Source: Icerya purchasi
Taxonomy: Eukaryota; Arthropoda; Insecta; Hemiptera; Monophlebidae
Assembly (NCBI GenBank): GCA_039619475.1
Contig: CM077116.1
Location: 17,915,443 to 17,979,442, forward strand
Direction of reading: 5' to 3'
DNA: 64,000 nt
The notes below the pieces were generated by a model that saw nothing but the letters and a program-made list of their open reading frames with translations, was not told the origin of the DNA and did not search any database. Positions within the stretch are counted from its first letter, which is position 1. Each line of letters opens with the position of its first letter. A program made the translations under genes and the position numbers. Below, in pieces: positions 10,967 through 23,830 of the stretch.

Positions 10967-13900
10967 TCATAATCACTTGGGCTGAATTGATATCCATAAT
11001 TGATGAATCGTAATTTAAAAAAAAAAAAAATGTAATGTGATAATAAACGACTAATGTGCCATAAACTTTATTATAAAAATACTCACTAGTTTTATCGTTT
11101 TATCGTCTGGTTTATAAATATCGAATTTGTTTTAGTAATAATAGTTCATTGTAATTTTAATTATTATTCGCTGTGATTATTGTTGTAAGTTTTTTATTTT
11201 GTTTACCGCTTGTTCGATCCCTGATTAATTTGTGGCGTATCACTTTTATTTCAATTACATTTCTTATAAGTTAATGTTAATCAAATTAAAAATATTATAT
11301 ATACAGTAGAAAATAAAATGAAGTCTTTCTTTGTATATATTAGTTATGTAAAATTTGTCGATGAAGGTGTTATCATTTTTTCGCGATCTAGCTTGCCTTC
11401 AAATGAAAATGTAAAATTATTAACATTAATACGTGACATATAATTATTTCACATTACGTGAAGTCTTTAAACGGAAAAATTCAGAAATTTGTTAATGTAA
11501 TTATTAAATAAAATTGAATCGCACGGAGATGGATAAATATTTTTTTATATTGTTCCTATTACAAAGTTATAATTTTTAATTATTAAAATGTTCCTCAATA
11601 ATTGATAGAAATAATCTCCTATTACATTTATATTGTCAAATTTATTTTCTTTTATCTTATTTTATTATATATTTTAAAACTTCCAGAAGTTTTTATTTCG
11701 TTATTACCTTTCTCTCTCTCTCTAATACAATTATCAGTTGCTTTTTAAAAGGCTAAGAGTACCCTTAAGAAAATATTATTATTAAACGTATTATTTTTGT
11801 TTTAATTTAAATGTTATCTTTTTTGAATGCTAAAGTGTTTTTTTTTTTTTTTTTTTTGTAATTATTAAAAATAATTTCTTTTGCGCTACTGTATATTTTT
11901 CAGTAATGTTTAATATAATTTTACGAACCTTAATTTTTAATTTACTTTTATAATCAATTTCCTTTCGTTTATAATTAACGGTATTATTTTGTATTTGTCG
12001 AAGTTTTAATCGTTGATTGTTTTATCTTTATTAATTTTTAACTTTTTGTTGCCATAAATATTTGTAAAGCATAATTAAAATGAGAACTTTAACTTCTCCA
12101 ATAATTTATTATTTAAATTTGAGACACATTTTTAATTTTATTTTACTATAAATTAAAATTATTAATAAAATAGTTCACGTTAAAGAAAGTGATATTGATA
12201 TTTAACATTTATCATTTTTAAAAATGAAAGATGTAAATATTTGAACGTTTCCGCAACTTCTTCGCTGCAATATTGCTTAGAGCTTTTTATTAAGTTATTT
12301 GCATATTTCTGTAATGTATAATAAGATCGATTGTAAGTCTCATAATTAATTCCAATGATAATCACTAATTATTTTGTAAATTTTCCCTTAATTATTTTTC
12401 TTCCAGCCGGACATTACGTGTGCACAACAAAACAGCGAGTTATGTCGAATGGTTAATTGCGCTGCGATAATGCTTAAGCATAAACAATATCTATGGATGT
12501 GTGATGTGTTATAGGGTTTATTGTTCCAATAAAAGGTTCATTTAGAACTCACTTTCCTCCCAAAAAAGTAGTGACGTCATTGCCTCCGGAATCGTTTTCA
12601 TTTCTAATTGCATGCAACATTCTACTGGTAATAAGCTTTCTATTGTATTATTGATAAATACCATGTTTTAATTTCAAGTGCCCTTCTAAATGATCGATCT
12701 CGAAAGTATAGTATATCGCATTTTTCCAATATTTGGTGAGAAAAAGAAATTGTGAAATATGTTTCAAATAACATAAAAGCAACGAATTCGATCCGTTTGA
12801 AAGACTAAGCGATATGACTGGCGTTTGAAAGGAAAAGGTGAAGTTCAAAATTGAATCATTTTTGTGTAGTACAGAATTTTTACACCTTTCTGCTAAGCTG
12901 CTAATAACCGTGTTTATTTACTTCGTTTTACCTAGTTTTTATTTAGTTGAAAATACGAATAAAGTTAGAACAAGAATTATAATTTTATCTTTTGTTTTAG
13001 TTAACAGAATGCCATTTTATAATTTAAAACACAAAAAATTGTATTTTAATAATCATAAATTTCCTGTTATATGTATTGTTCTGTCGTGTTTTATTACAGA
13101 TTTCAATTTTTTATTTTTGTTGTTTCCTTTTATTTATAAAATTAATCTGTAATGCCACATTAGTAAAAACGTTAATAAAAATCATTTATTAAACAGTTGT
13201 TTTATTATAAATTAAAATTTTTTACAACTTGTTGTACCCCTTTTATCTATTTATAACTATGACAATTATAATTTTGCTTACTATTTTAAGTGGTAATTAT
13301 CGTTCCGTTCATAATTTAATCTTTGTTTATATTTTTTAATCAAAATGCCCTCCAGTAACCGGAATAAATAGAAAAAATTATGTTTTATTGAACACCTCAA
13401 AAATAATAATTTTTCCCTACCCTTATTAATTATTTCGTTTCTGAAAATACTTTGATGGCTCCCGAAAATCAACTAGTTGATTACTACTTTTGTTATAGTA
13501 GAAATAAATTTGGAACTTAAAAGAAATAAAAAAAATAACTTTATAGCACGGTTTTAAGAAACTGTAAATTATGAAATTTCGAAAGAAAGAAAATGAAGTA
13601 GAATTAACATACTTATAAAGATATGTAATCCATGTGATAATTTTAGCATGAATTTCTTAAGGTGGTACCACTTTACGTCGTTATTATACATTTGTTTGAA
13701 TAAATGGTTATCTTGAACTGATGACATTTTTTAACTGAGTTACTAATGAAATTGTTTTGCTTAATTTTTAAAGTGATTCGAAGAATTCGTTAATACTTCA
13801 GTTTTTTTTTAGAAAGTCTAAAATTCAAACTAATAAAGAAAACGGAATAAATATGCTACATTAATAATAACGGCATAGCCAAACACAACCTGGTAATACT

Positions 13901-14464
13901 ACTGGCTAATAAAAAGTTATAAAATCCATAACCTAAGAAGTGTCTATTAACTATGAAACGGAAGTTATTACTCGAGGTTCCATTAAAATGATGAATTATC
14001 ATTTTATTTGAAATGGTTCAAAATAAAATTTACAATTTATCTAAATTCAAACTTGATATTGCAATTGCGTGTGATTCGATTTTTGCACGTTTAAAGATTT
14101 AAAGATTATATTCCTCTTATTTTCCTTTCTCTTAATATAAGGTAAAAATAAAGCATAAATCACTGATGAATGGTATGCAAATGGATAACACTGGAATTAA
14201 AAAAACAGAAGATATATGTGAAAAAATCTGGTTAACTGTAGAATAACCAGGGAAATGGTGCAAAACTGTGTATATATATATTGGGGTGAACTCTGAATAT
14301 CGAAATGTGGTTAGTGCGTAGACTGTGTATAAAAATATTTATTATTTAAATATTAAAATTATTGTAACGCAAACGGTCTGTAGCGTGTTCGGTTTTCGGT
14401 TATTTGTTTAAAGTCATGTAATTTCGCGTATGGTTGTCACATTTTTTTTTTTAAAAATAAGTTG

Positions 14465-16576
14465 TGGATCTTACAGGGTACGTAAATATGCCCGTTGTGC
14501 GAGTGCCCGACAGGGCGGTGTGGACCTCCACGAAGCGCGAAACAAGTGAACAGCAACAATAGTACAGTGCCCCTAGAAACATCTAGCACAAGTGTTAGAC
14601 GGCTAATTACACCACTTCAATCGTCAGTTACAAAGAGAGTCAAAAAAAAAAAAGTCAATGAGTTGTCATCGAAGCAGCTTTTATAAAGGCTACGGGACTA
14701 AGTCCATCATCAACAGTCTCCGGATATTGCAGTTAAATGTAGAATGGATCTCAAGAAGCAAAACAGAATGTTTAGCGCGTATAACCCATGAAAATGAGAT
14801 TAATGTTATTGTGCTTCAGGATACGCATACTGAAAAAGATACGGACCTTTTTGCTCGTAGAAGCGCTGAGGGATATAAGATCACAGACCATATCCCTCAC
14901 TCAAAACACGGTTTGGCTACATATGTGAGAATCTGTTTGACCTCACAGACAAAAGTTATAGGGAAATCAACCCAAGGAAACTGCTTCAATATTGCTATGA
15001 AAGTAGATAACTTGACGATAGTCAATGTATATAGAACACCTGGTATATTATGGGACGCAAGATTACCTCTACCAATCTGTAAATCACCATGCATTTATGT
15101 AGGCTATTTTAATAGTCACAGCACCATATGGGGGTATTCAAAAAATGACGAAAATGGAACAATCATTGAGGATTGGATAGAACACTTCAACATAGAGCTG
15201 ATATTTAATGCTATGGACATCGGAACGTTCAAATCAGCAAGATGGAAACAAGATTATAACCTAGACCTTTGTATATTTCTAGGAGAAAATAATGTTGCAA
15301 TAAAACCTACACCATACCGAACAGTTCTTTGTGATTTTCCAAACTCGCAGCATCGACCTGTATTGATCGATACAGGAGTTTATGTTCCAGGTGTACAATC
15401 CATCCCAAAGAATAGATGGAACTTTAAAAAGGCTAAAAAGGAAACTTTCAAACAAGTAATGGAAGAAAACATTCACAGTTTACTACTAGTTGTCGGAAGC
15501 TACCGGGAATTCATTGAAACAATTAAAAAAGCAGCTTACAAGAGTACTCCACGTGGTAGAAAGAAGGACTGTGTACCATGCTGGACTGCGGAATGCTCTG
15601 AGCTTCACAATACATTTAAAGCTTCGGGTGACCAACTTATAGCAGCCGAATTACTAGAAAAGCTCAACGAGGAACGAAAAAATAGATGGATCAAGGCAGT
15701 GCAAAATATTAATTTCACACATAATAGTAAAAAAGCATAGGCTTTGCTTAGAAAAGCGTACCCAGTATACAATTAAACCAGATGCGAGAACATCAAAGCT
15801 CCTGAGTGTGACAAAGTTTCCACTAGAAAAACAAGAAACTAGAGTGGTGAAAATTGGGCTAAATAAAATAAAAATAACCTTAAACTCAATGAGAAATTTT
15901 CTGGTCCAGTTTCTATAAAGAAACTCGATATTGCCCTAACTTAAACGAAAAACAGGAAAGCACCTGGATTTGAAGGAATTTATCCAGAGTTCTTGAAAAA
16001 TCTGGGTCGAAAAGCAAAAACCTTGCTCTGTGGGATGTTCAATGAAATAATTGCAATAGAAATCTAAAATAATTGCGATTAAGAAGCTAGGCAAAGAAGG
16101 AAGAGAAGCAGAAGAATATCTTCCGATATCTCTTCTTAGCGTAGGATACAATGTGTTGGAACGAATTATCTATAATAGAATTGCAACTAAAGTGGACAGT
16201 CATTTACCAGTATTCCAGGCTGGGTTTTGAGCAGGGAGATTCTGCATAGACTAGGTCGCTGGCATTACACAGCACACGGAAAATGGTTTTGAAAAAAAAA
16301 TGATAAGACATTACCTGTTTTTCTTGACCTGACTTCTGCTTATGATACTGTTTGGCGCGAGGGATTATTATTAAAGTTGGCTTCTATTATTCCATGCTCC
16401 CGAATCTTGCGACTTGTAAGTGGGATGATGTCGGATAGGTATGTTCGTGTTTTCTTAGGGGAAAATAGCAGCAGATGGCGTCGAATAAATCATGTCCTTC
16501 TACAAGGACCGATATTGGCGCCGCTACTTTTTAATATCTATGTTAGTGATATCTGTGACGCATCTTGTAGAAAGTG
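14465..16576 (+). mobile_element. Jockey-superfamily LINE ORF2 relic (endonuclease + partial RT)
   Basis: The open frame 14658-15740 encodes an AP-endonuclease-like domain: LQLNVEWISRSKTECL at the start, VIVLQDTHTE (the catalytic Q-E/D-T region, here D for the usual E), LATYVR, IVNVYRTPG, YVGYFNSHSTIWG (compare GDFN-H--WG), NLDLCIF (compare P-DL) and the closing SQHRPVLID (compare SDH-P). The frame then breaks. RT fragments follow at 16100-16570: EEYLPISLLSVGYNVLERIIYNRI, LPVFQAGF, FEKKMIR, FLDLTSAYDTVW split across frames, and VLLQGPILAPLLFNIYVSDI. It stops just before the catalytic YADD block, so the copy is 3' truncated and inactive. Several catalytic positions are altered (G-Y-F-N-S-H). 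Confidence 0.85.
14658..15740 (+). pseudogene. LINE endonuclease domain frame (degenerate)
   Basis: This is the longest conventional-looking frame between 1 and 50 kb: 360 codons carrying an exonuclease/endonuclease/phosphatase-like fold at residues about 15-250, then a linker to the RT rich in K, E and N. In LINEs this domain nicks target DNA to prime reverse transcription. Expected acidic residues are partly replaced (QDTHTE for QETHTE; VGYFNSH for a GDFN-H type motif), so activity is doubtful. The stop at 15738 is followed in the same frame by a continuation of homologous sequence (LLRKAYPVYN), so the stop is a nonsense mutation rather than the natural end. Confidence 0.8.
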
Positions 16577-17394
16577 ACAGTATCAGTTGAAATTATCGTA
16601 TAGTCCATAAATTTTTCCAAACCACCCCAAAAATATATCCAGCATATTAAGGTATGTACAGTATTTGATATTCACAATTTTTTTTGTTATTTCTAAAATG
16701 GAGTCTTCTTATTTATTCACGTTGTGTTGAAATTAATTTTCATCTTCTTCATTCGTATGCTTTGTTCTTAGATTTTAGTTTGTTCATTTATTGTGTTAAT
16801 TTTTATTAATTTACGCAATGTTGTCGTTAATTTTCGTTTCGTTCATACGTATGTTTTGTTCTTATTTAGACTTCAGTTCGTTCATTTATTGCTGTTTTCC
16901 GCATTTTGAATTAGTTCAAATTCAAAGTGTAAAATAGTAGAAAATGAACGAACTGAAGTTTGATCAAAACGGAACTGTAAAGTCTTACCAATTGTTTATT
17001 AAAAATACATTTAATTTTTTATATGGCTCAGATATTGAATAGTTTAAATCAATTTCAGTTCATTTTGTTTTTTAAATAATGTTGATAAAATTAATTCTAA
17101 TATTTTTTAATTGATAAATGTAGAGATATCAGCAAATTAAATTTACAAATTCGGTCACACTGTAATTACTTATTTATACCGCGATCTGTGTTTTGATTAC
17201 AAATGTTTGGTAAATCGGTGAGTGGTTGGTATGTTTTGTAGTGTTTTGATATGTAAATGTTAAGTTATTTGTATTAATTTTTTAGTGGCGTAAAAATTTA
17301 TTGTTATTTGAATTTAACGTTATATTTGACTATAGTATTAAAATTTAAAAAAGTTTTTTTAGAAGTATTATGTTTTCTTGTTGTACTGTATTTT
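16577..17394. other. Upstream region of the DGCR6 homologue
   Basis: Contains two diverged copies of a roughly 100-bp unit (near 16750 and 16847, sharing TATG-TTTGTTCTTA and GTTCATTTATT) and the hairpin listed separately. The promoter of the gene should lie in 16960-17394, but I cannot place it. Confidence 0.4.
16870..16959. repeat. 90-nt imperfect hairpin with perfect 18-bp stem base
   Basis: ACTTCAGTTCGTTCATTT (16870-16887) pairs perfectly with AAATGAACGAACTGAAGT (16942-16959). The intervening 54 bases continue to pair imperfectly almost to the tip (TTTGAATT against AATTCAAA). It could be a small palindromic MITE or a hairpin RNA precursor. Confidence 0.6.
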
Positions 17395-17510
17395 ATGGAT
17401 CTTGATAATCTCAGCAACGTTGAAAATGAAGATAGAAATCAGAAAGAATTACAAAATCGTTTATGTTTCATACGTGAACAATTGCAAGCGATGATTTGCG
17501 AGTTGCCAAG
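17395..17510 (+). CDS. DGCR6: DGCR6/gonadal family protein, exon 1
   Basis: First coding exon of a gene whose four exons (17395-17510, 26165-26325, 31807-31940, 32857-33015) total 570 bases: 189 codons plus a stop. The ATG at 17395 begins MDLDNLSNVENEDRNQKEL; the exon ends with QLQAMICELP and two bases of the next codon at AG|GTAAAA. The residues leading to ELP-S and the QQR that follows in exon 2 match the start of the conserved region of vertebrate DGCR6 and Drosophila gonadal (gdl). The frame is open upstream, but the ATG fits the family's usual N-terminus and length (about 190-220 aa). The molecular function of the family is not well established; the vertebrate protein is a small, mostly helical protein of the 22q11 region. 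Confidence 0.8.
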
Positions 17511-20417
17511 GTAAAAATACATCGTTGAGTAAATTTTTTTTTTAAACATGTTTAACAAACTCGGCGCATTAATGTACTGATCGGTTCAAATCTGCCTACC
17601 TTAGCAAATCATGATTTTACAGATCTAATTATGATAGGATAAAAATTTTAGAATGGAGTGAAGTAAATATTATATTAGCTTAAATATACGATATGAAATG
17701 ATTAAAAAAAAATGTTCAAATTTACTTATACCATAAAGTAATATCCAGTTTCATGTAACCCACCACTGAAATGTACTAGTATAATATAAGTCGATTCTTT
17801 TGAACAAAGTACAAATGTAAATTTATTGTTCGCATTTGTAAATGTTAAATAATGTCCGAATAAGCGTGTACAATTTATCTTTCTGTATATTAAAAAGTTT
17901 CTTCATTTTTCGGTGTTCCATTTTTCTCTTTTTTCTAATTTATAATATACAAATTATAAAATATTTCAGCATTAATCAAATCGTCAGAAATAATCGGAAT
18001 GTGAACAATCGAATAAAATTTTTTATAGTTTAATACGGAAAATGTTGCGCAGATACGACTAAAGCAAGCAGGTGGAGGGGTTCCTTAGGGTGGGCGAGTG
18101 AAGTGAACAGGGAGCTAAGCCTTCTGGTTTAAATGAAATTAGTTAAATTAATTTGTAATTTTAAGGCTATAAAAAGTTAAAAAAAAATTTAGTTTAATTA
18201 TTTATTTCTACTAAAACCGTTTAATCTTAAGAGTCGGAGTTTAAGTTTTTTGATCGATAGTTAATATATTTTGACACGCTGGGCAAACTTTTAGTTATAT
18301 AAGAAACTATATTTTTTCTTTAAAGAAACCGGGGAAATAAATGAACGAGATAGAAATAAATAAAATGTAAATCAAACCTGAAATATTGACGAATTAAAAT
18401 TGCTTTACTTCGTCTGTAAATCGCATACACTCGAAATACCAGAGGCTGCACAGCGTGTCACACAGTTCAATCTCATTAACTATTTTACTGATTACGAAAT
18501 AAAAAATAATGAAAAAACAAAAACAAACAAACTGGAAAATCGGTACATGAGCTAATAATTAGAATGAAACTGAGCAGAATATAATAACCGTTAAACGGTA
18601 CGGTAAGAAATGGCGACCAATATTTTTTTTTTTAAATTGCAGTGGCGACCAGTGAATGAAAACATTTATACGGATATCTAATTTAAATAATTATATAATT
18701 TTAAGTAAAAAGGAAGTGTTCACTTTGGCGGCATATATGCTGTTAAGGAAAAAGGAAAAAAACTAAAACCAAAAACTAAACCTACCTGTAATTATCACTA
18801 AAAATTAAAACAAAAAAACGAACTAAAGACTAAACTTACTGCATGTAATTTTCACTAAAACTGAAAAATAACCAAAAACTAAAGCTACAGTTTTCAAATT
18901 TTAAATTACAATTTCATATTTTTATTTAATTTTATGTCAGGTATAAATTAAAATTAGTGGCGGTTATTCTTTCATCGACTGAATAGAAAATGAACTAAAA
19001 AGTAACTACGTTGTATACATCCATATTAACTAAGGAAGAAGCAAAAGGAACTTATGCGAATTATCTAGGACTTTACCATGATTACTTCTCATTCCGCCGG
19101 AGAGAGATAGTTACAAGTGAGCTGCCCTCAGTCTATTGTAATTTAGTAAAAAAAAAAAAGAACAGTATTCGTTGGTAAAACCTTTTTTTCAAGCTAAATT
19201 ACTTCCCTTGGTTTCCTGTCAGTGACGCTGTGAGTTTCAGTTTTCGGATCAGCATTAAGTCTGTCTAACTAAACATTACCACTGTGCGCGATGTGAGCGT
19301 ACGGAACTTACGGGGTTATTGTTTCGTTTCTTCGCCAACGGAACTAGCACTATAGAACAGTCGAGTGACTGCATACTAGAGAAAGTGGCTAGTTACAACA
19401 ACTTGTGCTTTGCGGTTCAGTTTAATATTAATATGAAGCATAATGAAGGGGAGGGCAATTCTTCAAGTTTATGTAAGAAACTAATAAGCTGCACTGAACG
19501 ATAATCCTGCTGTTTTTGCAATTTAGGAAGGTACTTGCATCAACGGGGTATCTTTACTCGCTAAATTGATATGATCGCCATCCATGCAACCACATTTCTT
19601 GTTTCAGCTGTTATAAACTTTTATTAAGTACAACAGGTTGAGCTTCTAATTAAGAAATTTCAAATTAATCATTTATTTCTTCATATTCTGCTTTCACTTT
19701 GTACTAGATATTTCATAACAACTAGTATTAAAGTATTAAAAGTGCACATAAAAATGCTACACTTTGGTAAAGTCATAATTTGTATTCTTATAAAATTAAT
19801 TTTTCATTTTAACAAGGTTTATTTAATTTTGAAAAATTTCAAGTTGTCCGTTTGATTGTTCACATTTGTTTGTTTTTTTTTATGGTTATCATCATAAAGC
19901 ATCTTCCATTCGGAAGGTTGCACATGTCAAACACTATTAACGTGTTGCGGAATTATATTTATATTTTTACAGTATATAGTGAAATTCTTCATGGCAAATA
20001 ACGAACAATAGAGTAAAACATACTCCGACTATATAAAAGGGCCCATTGCTTTTTCGGCAAACAATCGGTGAAAACATGGCAATGTGTAGAGTTTAAAATT
20101 TTAAATTAAATGTTATTTCTTGTACTTAAAAAAAAACAAAAAAACTATGTAATTGGCACCCAGTCATATATTAATTACAACGTATTCTTAGATTACCCCC
20201 ATTAGAAAAAAATGTCTCAAAAATATGTCCCAATTTCATGTAACGTTTGTTATATTTTATAGGATTTTTGTGATTAAGTTATTAAATTCATATGGACCGA
20301 TTTAAAATTACGTTGTAAATTTTGATAATTTTATCCAAAGTATAGAAGAGAAAGAGACAGCAATGTAAGCAAGAGGGATCAAGGGCACAGCCCCTTGCGA
20401 GGCCAAAATGGCCGAGT

Positions 20418-20457
<40 letters not shown>

Positions 20458-21261
20458 AATAAATAAATTAACTGATTATAAAAACATAAATTGAAATTAA
20501 ACAGTTTATTTTAATTTAAAAAGTGGTTAAATTTTCCACAAAATTGTATTAATATATTGCGGATTCATATATTTAATATAAATCTCTCTCACGCTGGAAT
20601 AATGAAAAATTTGTTAGACATTTTAAATGTTTTCAAAATGTGTTTTATGATTATATACTTTTAGCAGCAAAATCCCGATGTGTTATATGATGCTCGTTTT
20701 AGAGTGTACATTTCCGCATAGTGTGTTACGCATCCTGTAACAAAATTTTCACATTTATTAATAATGCACTGTTGAAACAAGGCGCAGTTAAAGATAGTTT
20801 CGTTTATACGATGGTTAATAATGATTTTGTCAACAATACTACTAATTTATATTTTTGAATTTATAATAAAGATTCGTAGATATCAGATCTATTTTTGGGT
20901 GGTACTGGAGAGTTACATCATCAGTAACGCTCAATAAAAATGTACAAAAAGTATAAAATACAATTTGTTGTATACGGGCATTCTAAAAGTTCATTGAACA
21001 CGGTGTAAGTATTTTTGTGGGTCTCAGAAAAATTTGCAAATCATGTTAATTTTTTTTTGCTATGAAGTTTATACATTTATTGTATCGTTTTATTTATCGT
21101 ATCATTTTGTTTTAATTAATTAAGCCAATTTATTCATTTATTTAATCATTTAGAATCTTTATATTTTTATATTTTGGGACAAAAAAAATCATGGCGCAAA
21201 ATTTTTGTTCCTCTCGCGGGCACATAAAAGGCATAGACATGTTGCTAACAAGGCAAGCCCC
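17511..21261. other. DGCR6 intron 1, left part
   Basis: AT-rich, no second gene recognised. It has two or three tandem copies of a roughly 57-bp unit around 18773-18900 (ACTAAAC-TACTG-GTAATT-TCACTAAAA) and an (AT)n run at 20424-20449 preceded by a small palindromic GGCCAAAATGGCC. The frame at 19319-19504 has no recognised domain. Confidence 0.4.
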
Positions 21262-21390
21262 CCAGGTGTACCTCACAGATTTCTTTCATTTTGTAATATG
21301 TTGTAGGATTTAAAAAAATATTATACACGTATTTTTTTTAAATTGCTAACTCGTCGATTTATAGAATGAAAAGCGCCCTTAAAGTACAAA
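21262..21390 (+). repeat. Left member of a 4.2-kb-spaced inverted repeat pair
   Basis: Its sequence CCAGGTGTACCTCACAGATT, and on through TTTCATTTTGTAATATGTTG and GAAAAGCGCCCTTAAAGT, matches the reverse complement of 25424-25542 with about 80 percent identity by eye. It ends where the mariner sequence begins, suggesting that the element it belongs to was interrupted there. Confidence 0.6.
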
Positions 21391-21394
21391 CGAC

Positions 21395-21950
21395 AATCTT
21401 CAGCGTGGTTAAGCCGGAAAGCTGAGAAAGTTCGGCAACAAAAATCCAAAGTGAAGACAATGCTCATCGCATTTTTCGACTCGAAGGGCCTCTCATTTAT
21501 CATGAATTCGTTCCAACCGGGCAAACTGTGAATGCGGAATAGTATCTGGAGGTAATGAAGCGTTTGGTACGTCGAATTCATCGAATCCGGCTCGAGTATC
21601 ACGATCCGGGCAGTTAGACCCTGTTGCACGACAATGCGCCGTCACGTACGGCAACACTTGTGACACGTTACTACGCCGCAAATCAGATCACCGTCTTGTC
21701 GCACCCATCTTATTCACCCGATTTGGCCCCGGCAGATTATTTTCTGTTCCCAAAAATCAAAATGAGGATGAAGGGCAACTTTCACGACGATATTTCGGCG
21801 ATTCAACAAGCTTGCACAAGGGTGTTGAACACACAATACTTAACCGCGTCCTACTCGGAAATTAAGAGACTTACTTCCTTGGTTGAACAGAAAGCGTTAT
21901 TTGTATCGAGTGTAGAAAGTTAGTTCGGGAATTTTTCAGACATACTGTGT
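21395..21950 (+). mobile_element. mariner transposase relic (D,D34D)
   Basis: The C-terminal half of a mariner-type DDE/D transposase. The first catalytic Asp lies in KTMLIAFFDSKG (about 21455-21490). After frameshifts, the second lies in LLHDNAPSRTATL and the third in YSPDLAPADYFLFP, with exactly 34 residues between the latter two aspartates, the mariner signature. The last open stretch ends at 21923. The DNA-binding helix-turn-helix domains at the N-terminus are missing and there are at least two frameshifts, so it is inactive. Clear terminal inverted repeats were not identified. In life these enzymes cut and paste their element at TA sites. Confidence 0.9.
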
Positions 21951-22079
21951 ATGTAAATTTTTAGTCCTTAAATCCTAAATCCATAATCCCTAAATCCATG
22001 TGTTGCCCTTAATGTTCTTTTCTGCATAAACAATACTTTTCACCTACACTTATTTGTGGTATACTTACAACGTAATAAT

Positions 22080-22380
22080 TTAAAAAATGCTAGGGTAGTC
22101 AACCCTGTATTATAACAGAAATAAATTTTTGTATAATTCACTTCAAATTCGAAATTATATTAAAAAATAAAAAGAAAAGGAAAAAAAGATCCCATTTATC
22201 CCATTAATAATAGGGGTGTAACCCTTTAGCTCGAAAGTTATGTTCATAATCCATCCTTCTTTTTTATAGCCTTTTATTTAACTCGGTTTGTCGTTCTGTC
22301 TGCGTGAGGGAATCTTGCGAACGATTTTTCACCTACTTACCGATGAATTAAGAAAGTGTCCTTTTGCAGAAATGTTTGTT
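22080..22380 (+). repeat. Repeat segment also present near 25000-25345
   Basis: Two landmarks recur in the same orientation: AGTCAACCCTGTA (22097) against AGTTAACCCTACTATA (25001), and AATAGGGGTGTAACCCTTTAG followed by a GTTATGTTCATAA-type block and TTTTTATAGCC (22208-22270) against the similar stretch at 25287-25345. Together with the flanking inverted pair this outlines one complex repeat block. Confidence 0.45.
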
Positions 22381-22412
22381 ATAGATGGCAATATAATATT
22401 ATGCAACATCTG

Positions 22413-23240
22413 AGTTTCCAACTTTAAAATTAGACTCTCAGGGCGCCGAAAGCTCGAAATTTTGGAAATTTTTTTTTTTTTTTTTTCGGGCGTGTGATAT
22501 ATCGTTGGAAAGATTGTTATTGGTCGAGAACAAAACCTTTTTTTATCTCTTTAACGAAATTTTCGAAGTTTACGAAAAGTTCAAAAAAGCGCGAGATCTA
22601 ATATGTAGCTCCCTCTCTGCGGCGCCAGTATTATAGCTAAAAATTTTGAACAGGGTTGAAAATATGCACATGCACGTATATTTCTTTGGTTTGGAACATC
22701 TAGGTTTCCAACTTTAAAATTAGCCCCTCGGGGCTTCGAAAGCTCGAACTTTTGGAAAAAATAATTATTTTCTGGGCATATGGTATACTGTTGGAAAGAG
22801 CGCTATTTGTCGGGAGCAAACTCGTATTTCACATTTGAAGTTTACCAAAAGTTTAAAAAAGCACAGAAAAGGACGTTAAGCCCCCGCTTGTGGCTCAGCT
22901 TTATAGCTAAAAATTTTGAACAGGGTTAAAAAAATGCGCATCCTTGTGTATTTTTTTACTTTGAAACATTTGGGTTTCCAACTTTATAATCGGACCCTTG
23001 GGGTGCCGAAAGCTCGAAAGTTTCAAAAAAATCTATTTTTTTCCGGTCATGTGATATATCAATCGGAAGATCGCTATTAGTCAAACATTGTGTTTCATGT
23101 GCTGAGGATTCCGTATGTATTGTATGAAATACAAAAGACAATATATTTGAAAGAATGCGATCCATTATTTAATAATAAAATGTAACACAAATTTCTGTAA
23201 ATGTCTTATAATCAAGATATTGAATAAAATAAAGCAAAAT
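22413..23240 (+). repeat. Tandem ~270-290-bp repeat, three copies
   Basis: The phrase GTTTCCAACTTTAAAATTAG begins at 22414, 22704 and (diverged) 22974, giving periods of 290 and 270. Each copy continues with a GCCGAAAGCTCGAAA-type block, a T-rich tract, and GATATATCGTTGGAAAGA or a variant. It then reaches GTTTA-AAAAGTT-AAAAAAGC and TTATAGCTAAAAATTTTGAA. Copies are about 75-85 percent alike by eye. Confidence 0.75.
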
Positions 23241-23419
23241 AAAATACAATTCTAAATTTATTGTTTTCCATTGAAATACATAGTAAAAAGTCTAGACTAA
23301 AAAATAAAAAAAATAAAAAAAAAACTTTTTAAAATCTTGACGTAATTTCACTTCAGTTATGATTTTTAAATAAAATTTATTTAGATATATACACAAAATT
23401 TTAAATAAACTACAGCAAA

Positions 23420-23830
23420 CATGCCAGAATGAGCATATTTTCAACCCCATTCGAAATTTATAGCTATAATATTCGCAATGCAAACAGGGGACTACATATT
23501 AGTTCTCGCGCTTTTTGAACTTTTCGGCAAATTCGAAAGTTTGGTTAAGAAAACGAAATACGGGTTCGTTCCCGACAAATAGTAATCTTTCCAACGATAT
23601 ATCACATGCCCGTGAAAAAAAATATTTTTTTCCAAAATTTCGAGCTTTCGGCGCCCCGAAGGTCCAGTTTTAAAGTTGGAAGGCCGGATGTTCCAAACTA
23701 GAGAAATATACGGGGATGCGCATATTTTTAATGGTGTTCGAAATTTTTAGCTATAATATTCGCGGCCCTAGGGGGGGACACGTCATTTTTTGCACTTTTT
23801 TGAACTTTTCGGCAACTTTACATAACTTTT
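23420..23830 (-). repeat. Inverted copies of the ~280-bp repeat
   Basis: The same unit in reverse orientation: AATTTATAGCTATAATATTCGC at 23454, GAACTTTTCGGC at 23516, CTTTCCAACGATATATCACATG at 23585, TTTCGAGCTTTCGGCGCCCCG at 23637, and TTTAAAGTTGGAA at 23669. A second partial unit begins near 23715. With 22413-23240 it forms a head-to-head satellite cluster. Confidence 0.7.

Larger units (their letters stand above)
9301..14464. other. AT-rich intergenic DNA without recognised genes
   Basis: Five kilobases with no protein-like frame. It contains a (TA)n run at 10571-10598, a (TC)n run near 11711-11723, several poly-T tracts (9669-9694, 11838-11857), and a tRNA-like patch at 10880-10966 listed separately. 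The open frames near 10283, 12838 and 13281 are AT-biased and probably chance. Confidence 0.4.

Noticed and set aside
17560..17600. GGTTCAAATCTGCC as a tRNA T-arm
   Set aside because: No matching acceptor, D-arm or anticodon arm could be found at the right spacing.
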